DNA from: Comamonadaceae bacterium
GTDB taxonomy: Bacteria > Pseudomonadota > Gammaproteobacteria > Burkholderiales > Burkholderiaceae_C
Length of the DNA: 64,000 nucleotides
NCBI GenBank assembly: GCA_947372745.1
Contig: CANBUY010000005.1
Location: 17,861 to 81,860 of the forward strand
Direction of reading: 5' to 3'
Made by a program: the position numbers and the translations under genes. Below are positions 1 through 9,550 of the stretch, piece by piece (position 1 is the stretch's first letter; every line of letters starts with the position of its first letter). A model generated the notes under the pieces. It saw only the letters and a program-made list of their open reading frames with translations. It was not told the origin of the DNA and did no database searches.

Positions 1-141
1 GCCGCCCCAGCCAAAGTTCTCAAAGTCAAACGCAAAGGTGGGGTTGGCTGCTGCCAGCGCCGCCAGCACGGTTTGGCCGGCGGGCACCACTTCTTTGCCA
101 ATGCCGTCGCCAGGAATGCAGGCTATTTTGTAAATTTTCAT
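1..141 (-). CDS. ttuC: Tartrate/D-malate dehydrogenase, N-terminus (partial)
   Basis: The first 47 codons of a gene that runs off the left edge. The start ATG is at 141-139 and the peptide opens [18 protein letters not shown]. The PGDGIGKEV loop is the nucleotide-binding N-terminal signature of the isocitrate/isopropylmalate/tartrate dehydrogenase family, and the form with [18 protein letters not shown] is closest to TtuC/DmlA. These cytosolic enzymes oxidatively decarboxylate D-malate or tartrate with NAD. A LysR gene is divergent 98 bp away, the same arrangement as E. coli dmlA-dmlR, which supports this call over leuB. The rest of the enzyme cannot be checked here. Confidence 0.8.
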   Translation of the reverse strand, partial: MKIYKIACIPGDGIGKEVVPAGQTVLAALAAANPTFAFDFENFGWGG

Positions 142-210
142 GGAGGCTATCAAGTCAGTTGAAATTGATATGCACTTTAGCCCCTTCATTTCTTCATATT
201 CAGCGTAAAA

Positions 211-227
211 GTTAAGCCATTGTTAAC
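211..227. promoter_or_regulatory. Candidate LysR-type operator
   Basis: Inverted repeat GTTAA-N7-TTAAC in the 98-bp gap between the divergent dehydrogenase and LysR genes. It contains a T-N11-A core (T213 to A225), the usual LysR-family recognition pattern, and lies just upstream of the regulator start. It is placed to serve both autorepression and activation of the divergent gene. Evidence is sequence symmetry and position only. Confidence 0.5.
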
Positions 228-239
228 TATGATTCAACA

Positions 240-1160
240 ATGAGCACCCCCACATCGGCCCCTTCTGAAATGGCTTTCTTTAGTCAATTAATTCGTGCGG
301 GCAGTTTTTCTGCCACTGCCCGTGAGCTGAATGTCAGTACGCCGGCCATCAGCAAGCGACTTAGCCAGATGGAAACCCGCCTGGGCGTGTTGCTGCTCAA
401 CCGCAGCACACGCCGCATGAGCCTGACCGCAGAGGGCGAGTTGTATTTAACGCATGCCCGGCGCATTCTCTCGGATATTGACGACATGGAGCAGGTCGTC
501 TCGCAGGCGATGTCAGCGCCCAAAGGGCTTTTGCGCGTCAATGCCACGCTGGGCTTTGGGCGCAGCCATATTGCCCCGCTGATCTCTGGTTTTGCCCGTC
601 AATACCCGGAAGTTCAGGTTCAACTGCAACTCACCGTCAACCCACCGGCCTTGACCGAGGACGCATTTGATGTGTGCATCCGCTTTGGCGAACCGCCTGA
701 CGCGCGCGTGATGGCTCGACATCTGGCCGCTAATCGGCGCTTGCTGTGCGCGGCCCCTAGCTACTTAGCCGTGCACGGCGCCCCTGCCCTGCCCCAGGAT
801 TTAATGCGGCACAGCTGCCTGGGCATTCGCCAAGGGGATGAAGCCTATGGCGTCTGGCGGCTGACATCGGGCAAACGGACCGAGACCGTTAAGGTTCGAG
901 GTGGATTGAGCACCAACGATGGCGAAATTGCGGTGAACTGGGCACTGGAAGGCCACGGCATTTTGATGCGGGCCGAATGGGACATTGCGAAATACCTGAG
1001 CAGTGGGCGCCTGGTTCAGGTACTTGAGCACTGGCAAACGCCGCCTGCGGATATTTACGCGGTGTACCCGCAGCGCTTGCAGACTGCGGCGCGGGTACGT
1101 GCTTTCGTCGACTTTTTAGCCGCCGCTTTTGAAGCTGCGGTGACACCCACCCCACCTTAA
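240..1160 (+). CDS. LysR-family regulator, DmlR-like
   Basis: 306-aa LysR-type transcriptional regulator. An N-terminal winged helix-turn-helix (about residues 8-67; AGSFSATARELNVSTPAISK is the recognition region) is followed by a periplasmic-binding-protein-like effector domain (about 93-295). Length is normal for the family. It is divergently transcribed from a tartrate/D-malate dehydrogenase, so by analogy with E. coli DmlR it probably activates that gene in response to the dicarboxylate substrate. Its stop is only 6 bp from the convergent livF stop, with no visible terminator between. The specific effector is inferred from context, not from residues. Confidence 0.85.
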   Translation: MSTPTSAPSEMAFFSQLIRAGSFSATARELNVSTPAISKRLSQMETRLGVLLLNRSTRRMSLTAEGELYLTHARRILSDIDDMEQVVSQAMSAPKGLLRVNATLGFGRSHIAPLISGFARQYPEVQVQLQLTVNPPALTEDAFDVCIRFGEPPDARVMARHLAANRRLLCAAPSYLAVHGAPALPQDLMRHSCLGIRQGDEAYGVWRLTSGKRTETVKVRGGLSTNDGEIAVNWALEGHGILMRAEWDIAKYLSSGRLVQVLEHWQTPPADIYAVYPQRLQTAARVRAFVDFLAAAFEAAVTPTPP

Positions 1161-1166
1161 AACGCC

Positions 1167-1883
1167 TTACTCGCCCAAGTAAGCGGCACGCACCTTGGGG
1201 TCGTTCAGCATTTCTTTGGCGTCACCGGTCATGGTGACCAAACCAGACTCCATGACGTAGCCGCGGTTGGCTATCGACAAGGCGCGGCTGGCGTTTTGCT
1301 CAACCAGCAAGACGGTCACGCCTTGGGCATACACATCACGCACGACTTCAAAAATCTTGTCGACCATGATGGGCGACAAACCCATAGACGGCTCGTCCAA
1401 CAGCAGCACTTTGGGGCGGCTCATGAGGGCGCGGCCCATCGCCAGCATTTGCTGCTCGCCCCCGGACATGGTGCCAGCCAACTGGTCGCGGCGCTCTTTG
1501 AGACGCGGAAAAATGGTGAACACTTTGTCGATATCAGCCAGGATGTCGGCCTTGTCGTCACGGATGTAAGCGCCCATCTGCAAATTTTCGGTGATGGTCA
1601 TGCGGGTAAACACGCCGCGCCCTTCGGGCACCATGGCCAAGCCTTGGGCCACGAGGTCCCAAGGGCCTTGGCCGCGAATGCTTTTGCCCAAGTACTCGAT
1701 GTCGCCGTCGTTGATAGGCAGCGAGCCGGTGATGGCTTTCATGGTGGTGGTTTTGCCAGCGCCATTGGAGCCGATCAAGGAGACCAGCTCGCCCTCGCGC
1801 ACCTCAAAATCAATGCCTTTGACAGCCTGAATGCCACCGTAGGCTACTTTGAGCCCGCTTACTTTAAGAAGAATTTTTGTCAT
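1167..1883 (-). CDS. livF: Branched-chain amino acid ABC transporter ATPase LivF
   Basis: 238-aa cytoplasmic ABC ATPase. Walker A GSNGAGKTT is at residues 38-46, the signature is MSGGEQQ (about 139), Walker B runs into DEPSMGLSP (about 163) and a switch His lies further on. Short loops and the VPEGRGVF stretch are typical of LivF. It would pair with LivG to drive uptake through the LivH/LivM permeases. It is last in the livHMGF operon, 24 bp behind livG. The amino-acid or amide/urea specificity cannot be told from the ATPase. Confidence 0.93.
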   Translation of the reverse strand: MTKILLKVSGLKVAYGGIQAVKGIDFEVREGELVSLIGSNGAGKTTTMKAITGSLPINDGDIEYLGKSIRGQGPWDLVAQGLAMVPEGRGVFTRMTITENLQMGAYIRDDKADILADIDKVFTIFPRLKERRDQLAGTMSGGEQQMLAMGRALMSRPKVLLLDEPSMGLSPIMVDKIFEVVRDVYAQGVTVLLVEQNASRALSIANRGYVMESGLVTMTGDAKEMLNDPKVRAAYLGE

Positions 1884-1907
1884 GGGTTTTGTCCTTGAGG
1901 GATCAGG

Positions 1908-2678
1908 CTAGTGGCCGCTGGTGCCCAAATAGGCTTCGATCACTTTTTCATTTCTTTGCACATCAGCAGGCGTGCCTTCGGCAATTTGTTTGCCGTAGTC
2001 CAGCACGGTGACGCGGTCGCACAGGCCCATCACCAACTTGACATCGTGCTCGATGAGCAAAATAGTGCGGTTGTCGTTGCGAATTTTGTCGATCAACTCG
2101 CGCAGCATGACTTTCTCGGTGGCGTTCATACCGGCAGCGGGTTCGTCCAGCGCAATCAGTTGCGGGTCGGTGGCCAGAGCACGGGCAATCTCCAGGCGAC
2201 GTTGGTCGCCATAGCTCAGAGTGCGGGCTTTGTAGTCGGCAAACTTGCCGATGCCGACATAGTCCAGCAGCTCATGGGCGCGCTGGGTAATGGCCGCTTC
2301 TTCGGCCTTGAAACCCGGGGTGCGAAATATAGCGCCCAGCAAGCCGGAATGGGTGCGAATGTGCCGCCCCACCATGACGTTCTCCAACGCCGTCATTTCG
2401 GCAAACAAACGAATATTTTGGAAGGTGCGGGCAATGCCGGCCTTGGCCACTTCATGCACCGCCGTGGGGTGATAAATCTTGCCGGCCAACTCAAAACTAC
2501 CGGTATCGGGCGTGTAGAGCCCGGTGAGCACGTTAAAAAATGTGGTTTTACCGGCGCCGTTTGGGCCAATCAGGCCATAGACCTGACCCCGCTTAATGTT
2601 GATACCGACGTCGCTCAGGGCCTGCAGGCCGCCAAATCGCTTGGAAACGCCTGAGACGTTAAGTACTGTGTCTGTCAT
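1908..2678 (-). CDS. livG: Branched-chain amino acid ABC transporter ATPase LivG
   Basis: 256-aa ABC ATPase. Walker A GPNGAGKTT is at residues 38-46, an atypical signature SYGDQRRLEIARAL is near 154 and Walker B LDEPAAGM near 177. The C-terminal extension (IAEGTPADVQRNEKVIEAYLG) is the standard LivG tail. It is the partner ATPase of LivF. It follows livM by 12 bp in the same operon. SYGDQ instead of LSGGQ is normal for LivG and is not a defect. Confidence 0.93.
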   Translation of the reverse strand: MTDTVLNVSGVSKRFGGLQALSDVGINIKRGQVYGLIGPNGAGKTTFFNVLTGLYTPDTGSFELAGKIYHPTAVHEVAKAGIARTFQNIRLFAEMTALENVMVGRHIRTHSGLLGAIFRTPGFKAEEAAITQRAHELLDYVGIGKFADYKARTLSYGDQRRLEIARALATDPQLIALDEPAAGMNATEKVMLRELIDKIRNDNRTILLIEHDVKLVMGLCDRVTVLDYGKQIAEGTPADVQRNEKVIEAYLGTSGH

Positions 2679-2690
2679 GTTCGCTCCCGA

Positions 2691-3788
2691 TCAGGATTTG
2701 TTGTTTTGCAGCGATTTGCCGTGGTCCGGCGAGGGCCACAGGCCCCTTGGACGCATCAACATGATGCTGATCATGGCCAAGGCAATGAGCAACTGACGCA
2801 GAATGGCGGAGTCAAGGCGGCCATCGGTCATGGCTTGCAAGGGGCCGGCTACGTAGCGGAGCACCTCAGGCAAGGCAGACAGCAAAATGGCACCTAGTAC
2901 GACGCCGGGCAAATGGCCAATGCCGCCCAGCACGATCATGGCCACAATCATCACCGACTCCATCAAACTGAAGGACTCGGGCGAGATGAAGCCCTGAAAA
3001 GACGCAAACATGGCGCCTGAGACACCGCCAAAGGTGGCGCCCATGCCGAAAGCCAGCAACTTGAGGTGGGTGGTGTTGATGCCCATGGCTTTGGCAGCGA
3101 TCTCGTCTTCACGAATCGCCATCCAGGCGCGCCCCACGCGGGAGACTTGCAAGCGGTGCGAGATCACCACGCTGATCAGCACCAGGGCCAAAAACAGGTA
3201 GTAGTAAAGCGACACAGAAGCCACTTCAAAGTCAAAAACGGTGATTTTCTTGCCCAGGTTGAGCCCAAAGAAGCTCAAGGAGTCAATCTGATTCAAGCCT
3301 TTGGGGCCGTTGGTGATGTTGACTGGGTGGTCCAGGTTGTTCAGGAACACACGAATAATTTCACCAAAACCCAGCGTCACGATGGCCAAGTAGTCGCCGC
3401 GCAAGCGCAAAGTGGGCGCGCCCAGCAGCACACCAAAGACCCCCGCCAAGCCCGCAGCCACCGGGATCACGATCCACAAGGGTGCATGCATGCCCGCCGG
3501 AAACATGGCGGCAATCATGGGAAAGGTGTCTGTCAAATGCGGCGACGCCAGCAAGCCATACATGTAAGCGCCAATGGCAAAGAAGGCGACATAGCCTAGG
3601 TCAAGCAGACCGGCGTAGCCCACCACAATATTGAGGCCCAGGGCCAGCAACACATAGAGCAGCGCCATGTCGGCAATGCGCACCCAGGCGTTGCCGAAAC
3701 CTTGCAGCAAGAGCGGCAAGACCAGCAAGCCGATGGCGGCGGCGATGAAAGCAATGATTTGTTTTTGTTTCATGGGGTTCTCCTTCAA
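2691..3788 (-). CDS. livM: Branched-chain amino acid ABC transporter permease LivM
   Basis: 365-aa inner-membrane permease with about ten hydrophobic segments. It carries the LivM hallmarks GLNIVVGYAGLLDLGYVAF (about 50-70) and the cytoplasmic coupling segment GRAWMAIREDEIAAKAMGI. Length is within the usual range. It forms the translocation pore with LivH. Its start overlaps the livH stop by 4 bp, suggesting translational coupling. MKQKQIIAFIAAAIG, six residues after the annotated Met, is an equally plausible start. Confidence 0.92.
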   Translation of the reverse strand: MKENPMKQKQIIAFIAAAIGLLVLPLLLQGFGNAWVRIADMALLYVLLALGLNIVVGYAGLLDLGYVAFFAIGAYMYGLLASPHLTDTFPMIAAMFPAGMHAPLWIVIPVAAGLAGVFGVLLGAPTLRLRGDYLAIVTLGFGEIIRVFLNNLDHPVNITNGPKGLNQIDSLSFFGLNLGKKITVFDFEVASVSLYYYLFLALVLISVVISHRLQVSRVGRAWMAIREDEIAAKAMGINTTHLKLLAFGMGATFGGVSGAMFASFQGFISPESFSLMESVMIVAMIVLGGIGHLPGVVLGAILLSALPEVLRYVAGPLQAMTDGRLDSAILRQLLIALAMISIMLMRPRGLWPSPDHGKSLQNNKS

Positions 3789-4714
3789 GCGCGATCAGCC
3801 ACCCGCTCGCCCAACAAGCCCGAGGGACGAAGGGTCAGCACGATGATCAAAACGATGAATGCAAAAATATCAGAGTAGTGGCTGCCCAGCACGCCACCGG
3901 TGAGTTGGCCGATGTATCCCGCGCCCAGCGACTCAATCAGGCCGAGCAAAATGCCGCCGACCACTGCACCGGCGAGGTTGCCAATGCCGCCAAAGACCGC
4001 GGCCGTGAAGGCTTTCAGGCCGGGCAGGAAGCCCATGGTGTGCTGCACGGTGCCGTAGTTGGCAGCCCACATCACGCCGGCAATAGCGGCCAACACCGCA
4101 CCAATCAGGAAGGTGGCCGAGATCACCACGTCGGGCTTCACACCCATCAAAGCGGCCACACGGGGGTTTTCAGCGGTGGCGCGCATGGCGCGACCCAGCT
4201 TGGTGTAGTTAACGACCCACATCAAAACAGCCAATGACACGGCGGTCATGGCCAAAATCAGCACTTGGGTTGGGGTGATGACCGCACCGCCAATGTTGAA
4301 CGGCGTGCTGGGCAACAAGGTGGGGTAAGGCTTGTAGTTGGGCTTCCAGATGATCCTGGCCAGTGTTTGCAGCAAGATGGACATGCCGATGGCGGTGATC
4401 AGGGGGGCCAGTTTGGGGCTGTTGCGCAGCGGCCGATAGGCGACTTTTTCTATGACGAAGTTGAGGGCCGCCGCCACCACACACGCAATGATCAAAGAGA
4501 TGAAAAGAATGACATAACCGGGCGTGCCAGGCATGGCCTCGCGCATGAGACCAATGATGGTCCAACTGGTGAGGGCGCCGACCATCAGCACCTCGCCGTG
4601 GGCGAAGTTGATGAGGCCAATAATGCCGTACACCATGGTGTAGCCGAGGGCGACAAGGGCATACATGCTGCCCAACACCAGACCGTTGATGATCTGTTGT
4701 ATGAAGGTATCCAT
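3785..4714 (-). CDS. livH: Branched-chain amino acid ABC transporter permease LivH
   Basis: 309-aa inner-membrane permease with about eight hydrophobic helices. It has the LivH N-terminal motif (GLVLGSMYALVALGYTMVYG) and the coupling loop GRAMRATAENPRVAALMGV. It is first in the livHMGF operon. No gene for the periplasmic binding protein LivK is next to it; the 230 bp upstream (4715-4944) hold no gene I can support, so the binding protein must be encoded elsewhere. Substrate range is therefore open (branched-chain amino acids, amides or urea-like solutes). Confidence 0.92.
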   Translation of the reverse strand: MDTFIQQIINGLVLGSMYALVALGYTMVYGIIGLINFAHGEVLMVGALTSWTIIGLMREAMPGTPGYVILFISLIIACVVAAALNFVIEKVAYRPLRNSPKLAPLITAIGMSILLQTLARIIWKPNYKPYPTLLPSTPFNIGGAVITPTQVLILAMTAVSLAVLMWVVNYTKLGRAMRATAENPRVAALMGVKPDVVISATFLIGAVLAAIAGVMWAANYGTVQHTMGFLPGLKAFTAAVFGGIGNLAGAVVGGILLGLIESLGAGYIGQLTGGVLGSHYSDIFAFIVLIIVLTLRPSGLLGERVADRA

Positions 4715-4944
4715 ATTTATCTCCGATTTTTGACCGGCGCTTGGGTGTCAGCAACTTGCTGACGAGTGGCGCGGCCTTATGAGCTGGTGCAATTCTTTAG
4801 CAATAAACCTGCCAACACCGAGCTCTAAATAGCAAGTGTGTCAGTTGAGTGACCGCGATTGTAGCCATCGCACTCCCAGCCAAGACCTTTCACTCAGCGG
4901 GGTTTACCCTAGGTCAAATCAGTATCAGGAATTGTTGACTTGCA

Positions 4945-6240
4945 TCAGTTGTGCTGATCATTACGCTTTTTAAGCAGCCTAAGCTTCTCGGCTATCTTGA
5001 TCTCCAGCCCGCGCTCCACCGGGCGGTAGAAGCCTGGACTGGCCATACCGTCAGGCAAATAGTGCTCGCCGGCGGCAAAGCCCCCCTCCTCGTCATGGGC
5101 GTAACGGTAGCCTTTGCCGTAGTCCAGCTCTTTCATGAGCTTGGTGGGGGCATTGCGCAAGTGCATGGGCACCGGGCGGGTGCCGTCTTTTTTGATGAAG
5201 GCTTTGACCTCGTTAAACGCCTTGTAAACCGCATTGGACTTGGCGGCCACCGCCAGATACACCACGCACTCCGCCAGCGCCAACTCACCTTCGGGCGTGC
5301 CCAGTCGCTCGTAAACATCGGCGGCATCCAGCGCAAGACGCAGGGCGCGGGGATCGGCCAGACCGATGTCTTCGCTGGCCATGCGAATCAAACGGCGCGC
5401 CATGTAACGGGGGTCAGCGCCACCATCCAGCATGCGCATGAACCAATACAGGGCAGCGTCGGGGTCGCTCCCACGCACGGATTTGTGCAGGGCGCTGATG
5501 GTGTCATAAAACTGCTCGCCGCCTTTGTCATAGCGGCGCATGCGCTCACCCAATACTTTGAGAAGCCAGGCGTCGGTGATTTCGGAGAGCTTTTCCTGAT
5601 TGGCGGCCACCGCCAGCGTCTCCAGGGTGTTGAGTAGCCGGCGGGCATCGCCATCGGCGTAGGCCACGAGTCGATCAACTGCTATTTTTTCAATAGCTGG
5701 TAGCGCACGTTGCTCTTGGGCTAGAGCCACTATTTTCTCTAAATCTTCTGACGCCAAGGCTTGCAAGACATAAACCGCTGCGCGAGACAGCAAGGCCGAA
5801 TTAACCTCGAAGGAGGGGTTTTCGGTCGTGGCGCCAATGAAGGTGAGCAGCCCACTTTCGACATGGGGCAAAAATGCGTCTTGCTGGCTTTTGTTAAAGC
5901 GATGCACTTCATCAACAAACACAATGGTGCGGCGACCCTGAGCCAGCGCCAGCTTGGCCAGCTCGACCGCCTCGCGGATGTCTTTGACACCCCCCAACGT
6001 GGCGCTAATGGTGATGAACTGTGCGTCAAACGCCGACGCCATCAAACGCGCAATGGTGGTTTTGCCCGTGCCCGGCGGCCCCCACAAAATGCAACTGTGC
6101 GGCTGGCCCGACTCAAAAGCCAGCCGAAGCGCCATGCCCTCGCCCAGCAAATGCTGCTGCCCGACCACGTCGCTCAAGTGCTGGGGACGCAGACGCTCGG
6201 CTAAGGGGGCGTGGGTGGTGATGGCTGGGTCGGTGCTCAT
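4945..6240 (-). CDS. rarA: Replication-associated recombination protein A (RarA/MgsA)
   Basis: 431-aa AAA+ ATPase that acts at stalled replication forks. Walker [10 protein letters not shown] is at residues 54-62 and Walker B FVDEVHRF has D110/E111. The sensor region ([12 protein letters not shown]), the arginine-finger region and the C-terminal MgsA tetramerisation part ([18 protein letters not shown]) are all present. Length is normal. Residues about 168-187 ([14 protein letters not shown] region) are encoded by a copy of a dispersed ~55-bp repeat also found in six other genes here. The gene is divergent from the O-antigen ligase with a 45-bp gap. Confidence 0.95.
   Translation of the reverse strand: MSTDPAITTHAPLAERLRPQHLSDVVGQQHLLGEGMALRLAFESGQPHSCILWGPPGTGKTTIARLMASAFDAQFITISATLGGVKDIREAVELAKLALAQGRRTIVFVDEVHRFNKSQQDAFLPHVESGLLTFIGATTENPSFEVNSALLSRAAVYVLQALASEDLEKIVALAQEQRALPAIEKIAVDRLVAYADGDARRLLNTLETLAVAANQEKLSEITDAWLLKVLGERMRRYDKGGEQFYDTISALHKSVRGSDPDAALYWFMRMLDGGADPRYMARRLIRMASEDIGLADPRALRLALDAADVYERLGTPEGELALAECVVYLAVAAKSNAVYKAFNEVKAFIKKDGTRPVPMHLRNAPTKLMKELDYGKGYRYAHDEEGGFAAGEHYLPDGMASPGFYRPVERGLEIKIAEKLRLLKKRNDQHN
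5681..5737 (+). repeat. Dispersed ~55-bp in-gene repeat, copy 1 (in rarA)
   Basis: AT-rich core TTTTTTCAATAGCTGGTAGC followed by a GGGCTAGAGCC-type palindromic end. It shares the pattern ATAGCTG(G/C)T..CGC, then a spacer, then (G)GGC..(A)GCC and a T-rich end with copies at 32888, 36308, 43251, 45967, 55113 and 56644. It is read in-frame inside rarA, in the linker before the lid/C-terminal part of the protein. Confidence 0.55.
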
Positions 6241-6285
6241 TGGAACGTATTGTGACTTAGTGTCGTCACCTAGAATTAACTAAAT

Positions 6286-7539
6286 ATGCTGATACAAAGA
6301 GACGAACCTTCGCCCACCAATGCCCCCTCGCGCCACGCATGGGACACCTTTTCTTTGGTCGCGGTATGCCTGCTCGCTGTTTGCGTCAGCTTGGGTGCAG
6401 CCTTGGTGTCGCTGTCCAAGATGCTGGTGCTGATCGCCGTTCTAGGGCGCCTGGTGTTGGATTGGCGAGGCGGCACGCTGCGCTGGCCACGCCAGCAACC
6501 GTGGACGATTTGGGCGGTGTGCCTGGCCTTACTTTGGATGTTGACGACTTTTCTGTGGACCGAAGCCCCCCTAACCGATGCGCTCACGGCCCTGCTGCGG
6601 CACGCGCGCTTAGGGTGGCTGCTGGCCGTTTTCTATTTACTCCGCTCGCCGGCATTGGCACTCACTGCGCTTAAGTGGCTGGTACTAGGACAGCTCTTTG
6701 TGGTTATTTCTTCCTGGCTCTTGTGGCTGGGCGTGTCCCTGCCCTGGGGCAACAAATACGAACACAGCCTGGGCATTCTGTTTACCAGCACCCTCGAGCA
6801 ACCCGTCATGAGCAGCCTGATGCTTATGCTGCTTTGGTTCTTTCGCGGGCTGTGCCCTTCTGGTTGGCGTCGGGCCTTGCTTTGGAGCGTCATGGCGATG
6901 ACGCTGGGCAATGTGCTGTTCATCATGAGCGGGCGCACCGGGTTTTTGGTCATTCTTCTACTAATTTCAATGGCAGTTTTTTGGGAAATTCCCAAACGCT
7001 TCCGATGGGGTGTGGTGATGCTGCCGCTAGTGCTGGGTGTGGTCTTGATGAACCTGTCTCCCCGGTTTAAAACCAAGATGAGTCAGATCACAAGCGATGT
7101 GGGCCAATACCAACAAGGCAACTTCAACTCATCTCAAGGCCAAAGGCTTGATTACTGGCACCGCTCGCTGCTTGCCATCGCTGAAAAACCCCTGTTAGGC
7201 CACGGCGTGGGCAGCTGGCGGGCGAATTACCTCCGCTTAGGTGGCCTGCAGCCGGATGCGCCCACGAATCCGCATCAACAATTTTTACTGTGGTTTGTTG
7301 AAGCCGGATCGGTGGGCCTGTTGCTTTTGTTAGTCATTTTTATTGCCCTTTACCGCGACGCCTTGCAACTTCAAACAAGGCCGGCAGCGCATGCACTCAT
7401 CGGTACCACCGCTATTGCCGCCCTCATGGGCCTGATGAACTGCCCCTTTTTTGGCGTGGGCATGGGCGAATTCTTTTTCGTAATGATGGGGGCGCTGTTA
7501 GCCCTTAATGCGACACGCCATCACGACGCAGTACCTTGA
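6286..7539 (+). CDS. waaL: O-antigen ligase (WaaL/Wzy_C family)
   Basis: 417-aa polytopic membrane protein with about 10-12 hydrophobic segments. The large periplasmic loop carries GHGVGSWRANY (about residue 305) and TNPHQQFL (His near 329), the conserved pattern of the O-antigen ligase/Wzy_C family. It would transfer undecaprenyl-linked polysaccharide to lipid A core in the periplasm. It is the only + strand gene of the polysaccharide locus and its last 35 bp overlap the 3' end of the sugar transferase gene. It could instead be a Wzy polymerase, but a better Wzy candidate lies at 17104-18375. Confidence 0.8.
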   Translation: MLIQRDEPSPTNAPSRHAWDTFSLVAVCLLAVCVSLGAALVSLSKMLVLIAVLGRLVLDWRGGTLRWPRQQPWTIWAVCLALLWMLTTFLWTEAPLTDALTALLRHARLGWLLAVFYLLRSPALALTALKWLVLGQLFVVISSWLLWLGVSLPWGNKYEHSLGILFTSTLEQPVMSSLMLMLLWFFRGLCPSGWRRALLWSVMAMTLGNVLFIMSGRTGFLVILLLISMAVFWEIPKRFRWGVVMLPLVLGVVLMNLSPRFKTKMSQITSDVGQYQQGNFNSSQGQRLDYWHRSLLAIAEKPLLGHGVGSWRANYLRLGGLQPDAPTNPHQQFLLWFVEAGSVGLLLLLVIFIALYRDALQLQTRPAAHALIGTTAIAALMGLMNCPFFGVGMGEFFFVMMGALLALNATRHHDAVP

Positions 7540-8071
7540 CAAAGGTCAGCCACAAAATGCGAATATCAAACCAAAGCGACTGGCGCTGCAGGTAGGCCAC
7601 ATCAAGTTTCACCTTCTCGGGAATGGGCAGTTCATCGCGCCCATTCACCTGCGCCCAGCCCGTGAGTCCTGGCACCAGCGTGTGAACGCCCTGCTCTGTG
7701 CGCAAGGCCATCAAATCATGTTGATTAAACAAGGCCGGGCGAGGCCCGACAAAGCTCATGTCGCCCCGTAAAATACTCCACAGCTGCGGCAACTCGTCCA
7801 AGCTGCTCTTGCGCAAAAAAGAACCAATCGGCGTTAAATGCGCTGCGGGATTGCCCAGCAAATGGGTCGCTACCGCAGGCGTGCCCACCCGCATGCTGCG
7901 GAACTTGGGCATTTTAAAAATAGTGTTGTAGCGACCTACCCGGTCAGACCAATACAGTGCCGGGCCTTTTGACGTTAACCGCACGGCAAGTGCCACCAGC
8001 AACACCGGAAGCAACAGCACCAAACTGGCCAGCAAGCCCAGCAGTAAATCAAATAGTCTTTTAATCATCAA
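7505..8071 (-). CDS. Undecaprenyl-phosphate sugar-1-phosphate transferase (PglC-like)
   Basis: 188-aa small bacterial sugar transferase. A single N-terminal membrane (re-entrant) helix at residues 7-31 is followed by the catalytic domain with KFRSMR (56-61), the D92-E93 pair in SSLDELPQ that matches the PglC catalytic dyad, and GDMSFVGPRPAL. It would start repeat-unit synthesis by loading the first sugar phosphate onto undecaprenyl phosphate at the inner leaflet. It is last in the long minus-strand polysaccharide operon, 2 bp after rfbC. The donor sugar is not predictable. Confidence 0.9.
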   Translation of the reverse strand: MMIKRLFDLLLGLLASLVLLLPVLLVALAVRLTSKGPALYWSDRVGRYNTIFKMPKFRSMRVGTPAVATHLLGNPAAHLTPIGSFLRKSSLDELPQLWSILRGDMSFVGPRPALFNQHDLMALRTEQGVHTLVPGLTGWAQVNGRDELPIPEKVKLDVAYLQRQSLWFDIRILWLTFVKVLRRDGVSH

Positions 8072-8073
8072 AT

Positions 8074-8634
8074 CTAGCTTTTTGAGATGTTGCTTGTCGC
8101 ACTCAAAAACGATGCCCCTGCCGCGTCCTTGACCGAGAGCTTGAAAGGCGCGTCAAGGCTTGGCCAGGCAATCGCCAAAGTCGGATCATCCCAAGCAATG
8201 CAGCGCTCAAATTCTGGTGAGTAGTAGTCAGTGGTTTTGTACAAAAACTCGGCGTGCTCTGAGAGCACCACAAAGCCGTGAGCCAGGCCCGGTGGCACCC
8301 AAAGCTGGCGCTTGTTGTCGGCAGACAGCACCTCTCCCACCCATTGGCCAAATGTTGGTGAGCCCGGGCGAATATCAACCGCCACGTCAAACACCTCACC
8401 GGCCACGACGCGCACCAGTTTGCCCTGCGGGTTTTGCACCTGGTAGTGCAGGCCACGCAACACGCCCTGGCCTGATTTGGAGTGGTTGTCTTGCACAAAA
8501 GGCAAGTTGAGCCCGGTGGCATTCAGGAAGTCACGTTGGTTGAAGCTCTCGTAAAAAAACCCACGATCGTCCCCAAACACCTTGGGTTCGATCAGCAGCA
8601 CATCAGCAATGGCGCAGGGCGTCACTTTCATCAA
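8074..8634 (-). CDS. rfbC: dTDP-4-dehydrorhamnose 3,5-epimerase
   Basis: 186-aa cupin-fold epimerase, normal length. LRGLHYQ contains the catalytic His63. The strand [18 protein letters not shown] and the substrate pocket [19 protein letters not shown] are typical of RmlC. It converts dTDP-4-keto-6-deoxyglucose to dTDP-4-keto-L-rhamnose in the cytosol. The start ATG overlaps the rfbA stop by 4 bp. It is third in the rfbD-rfbA-rfbC series. Confidence 0.96.
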   Translation of the reverse strand: MMKVTPCAIADVLLIEPKVFGDDRGFFYESFNQRDFLNATGLNLPFVQDNHSKSGQGVLRGLHYQVQNPQGKLVRVVAGEVFDVAVDIRPGSPTFGQWVGEVLSADNKRQLWVPPGLAHGFVVLSEHAEFLYKTTDYYSPEFERCIAWDDPTLAIAWPSLDAPFKLSVKDAAGASFLSATSNISKS

Positions 8635-9548
8635 TAGACCTTTTCTTTGAGCAAGCGCAGCAGGTACTGGCCGTAGCCAGACTTGGCCAGCGGCTGGGCC
8701 AGTTTGCTGAGTTGGGCGTCGTCAATCCAGCCGTGGCGCCAGACGATCTCTTCAGGCGCGGCCACTTTCAGGCCCTGGCGATTTTCAATGGTGTAAATAA
8801 ACTGGCTGGCCTCCATCATCGACTCGTGCGTGCCGGTGTCCAGCCACGCATATCCGCGGCCCATGGTTTGTACATCGAGCGTGCCCTGCTCCAAGTAGAG
8901 GCGGTTCAAGTCGGTAATTTCCAACTCACCCCGGGCGGACGGCTTGACCTGCTTGGCCAGCGCCACCACTTGGGCGTCGTAAAAATACAGGCCTGTGACG
9001 GCATAGCGCGACTTGGGCGCCAGGGGCTTTTCTTCCAAGCTGATTGCACGGCCCTTGGCGTCAAACTCCACCACGCCGTAGCGCTCGGGGTCTTGCACCG
9101 CGTAGGCAAACACGGTGGCGCCAAGGGTTTGCTTGGTCGCACTGTCCAATAGCCCCGCAAAGTCGTGGCCGTAAAAAATGTTGTCGCCCAGCACCAGCGC
9201 GCTCGGGGCGCCGTCCAGAAACTCTTCGCCAATCAAAAAGGCTTGCGCCAATCCATCAGGCGACGGTTGTACGGCGTAGCTGATTTGAATGCCCCACTGG
9301 CTGCCATCGCCCAGCAGTTGTTCAAAGCGCGGTGTGTCTTGCGGTGTGGAGATCACCAAGACCTCACGTATACCCGCCAGCAGCAGCACACTCAAAGGGT
9401 AGTAAATCATCGGCTTGTCGTAAATCGGCAGCAACTGCTTGCTGACGACTTGCGTGACCGGGTACAGGCGCGTGCCCGAGCCCCCGGCCAGAATAATGCC
9501 TTTGCGCGCCTTGGTGTTGGCTGCCGTGGTGGTGTTTGAAGTTGCCAT
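8631..9548 (-). CDS. rfbA: Glucose-1-phosphate thymidylyltransferase
   Basis: 305-aa nucleotidyltransferase making dTDP-glucose. The signature [14 protein letters not shown] lies near the N-terminus, then [17 protein letters not shown] and the [12 protein letters not shown] loop. I start it at the ATG of MATSNTTT at 9548, 2 bp after the rfbD stop. A longer reading frame to 9785 would overlap rfbD and adds an Ala/His-rich stretch foreign to the family. About 12 residues precede the conserved core, slightly longer than usual. Confidence 0.95.
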   Translation of the reverse strand: MATSNTTTAANTKARKGIILAGGSGTRLYPVTQVVSKQLLPIYDKPMIYYPLSVLLLAGIREVLVISTPQDTPRFEQLLGDGSQWGIQISYAVQPSPDGLAQAFLIGEEFLDGAPSALVLGDNIFYGHDFAGLLDSATKQTLGATVFAYAVQDPERYGVVEFDAKGRAISLEEKPLAPKSRYAVTGLYFYDAQVVALAKQVKPSARGELEITDLNRLYLEQGTLDVQTMGRGYAWLDTGTHESMMEASQFIYTIENRQGLKVAAPEEIVWRHGWIDDAQLSKLAQPLAKSGYGQYLLRLLKEKVY

Positions 9549-9550
9549 TT

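Noticed and set aside
1911..2654. 247-codon plus-strand frame
   Set aside because: Entirely antisense to livG, with no recognisable domain.
6251..6269. CRP-like inverted repeat GTGAC-N8-GTCAC between rarA and the O-antigen ligase
   Set aside because: The spacing does not fit the CRP consensus (TGTGA-N6-TCACA), and no other support was found.
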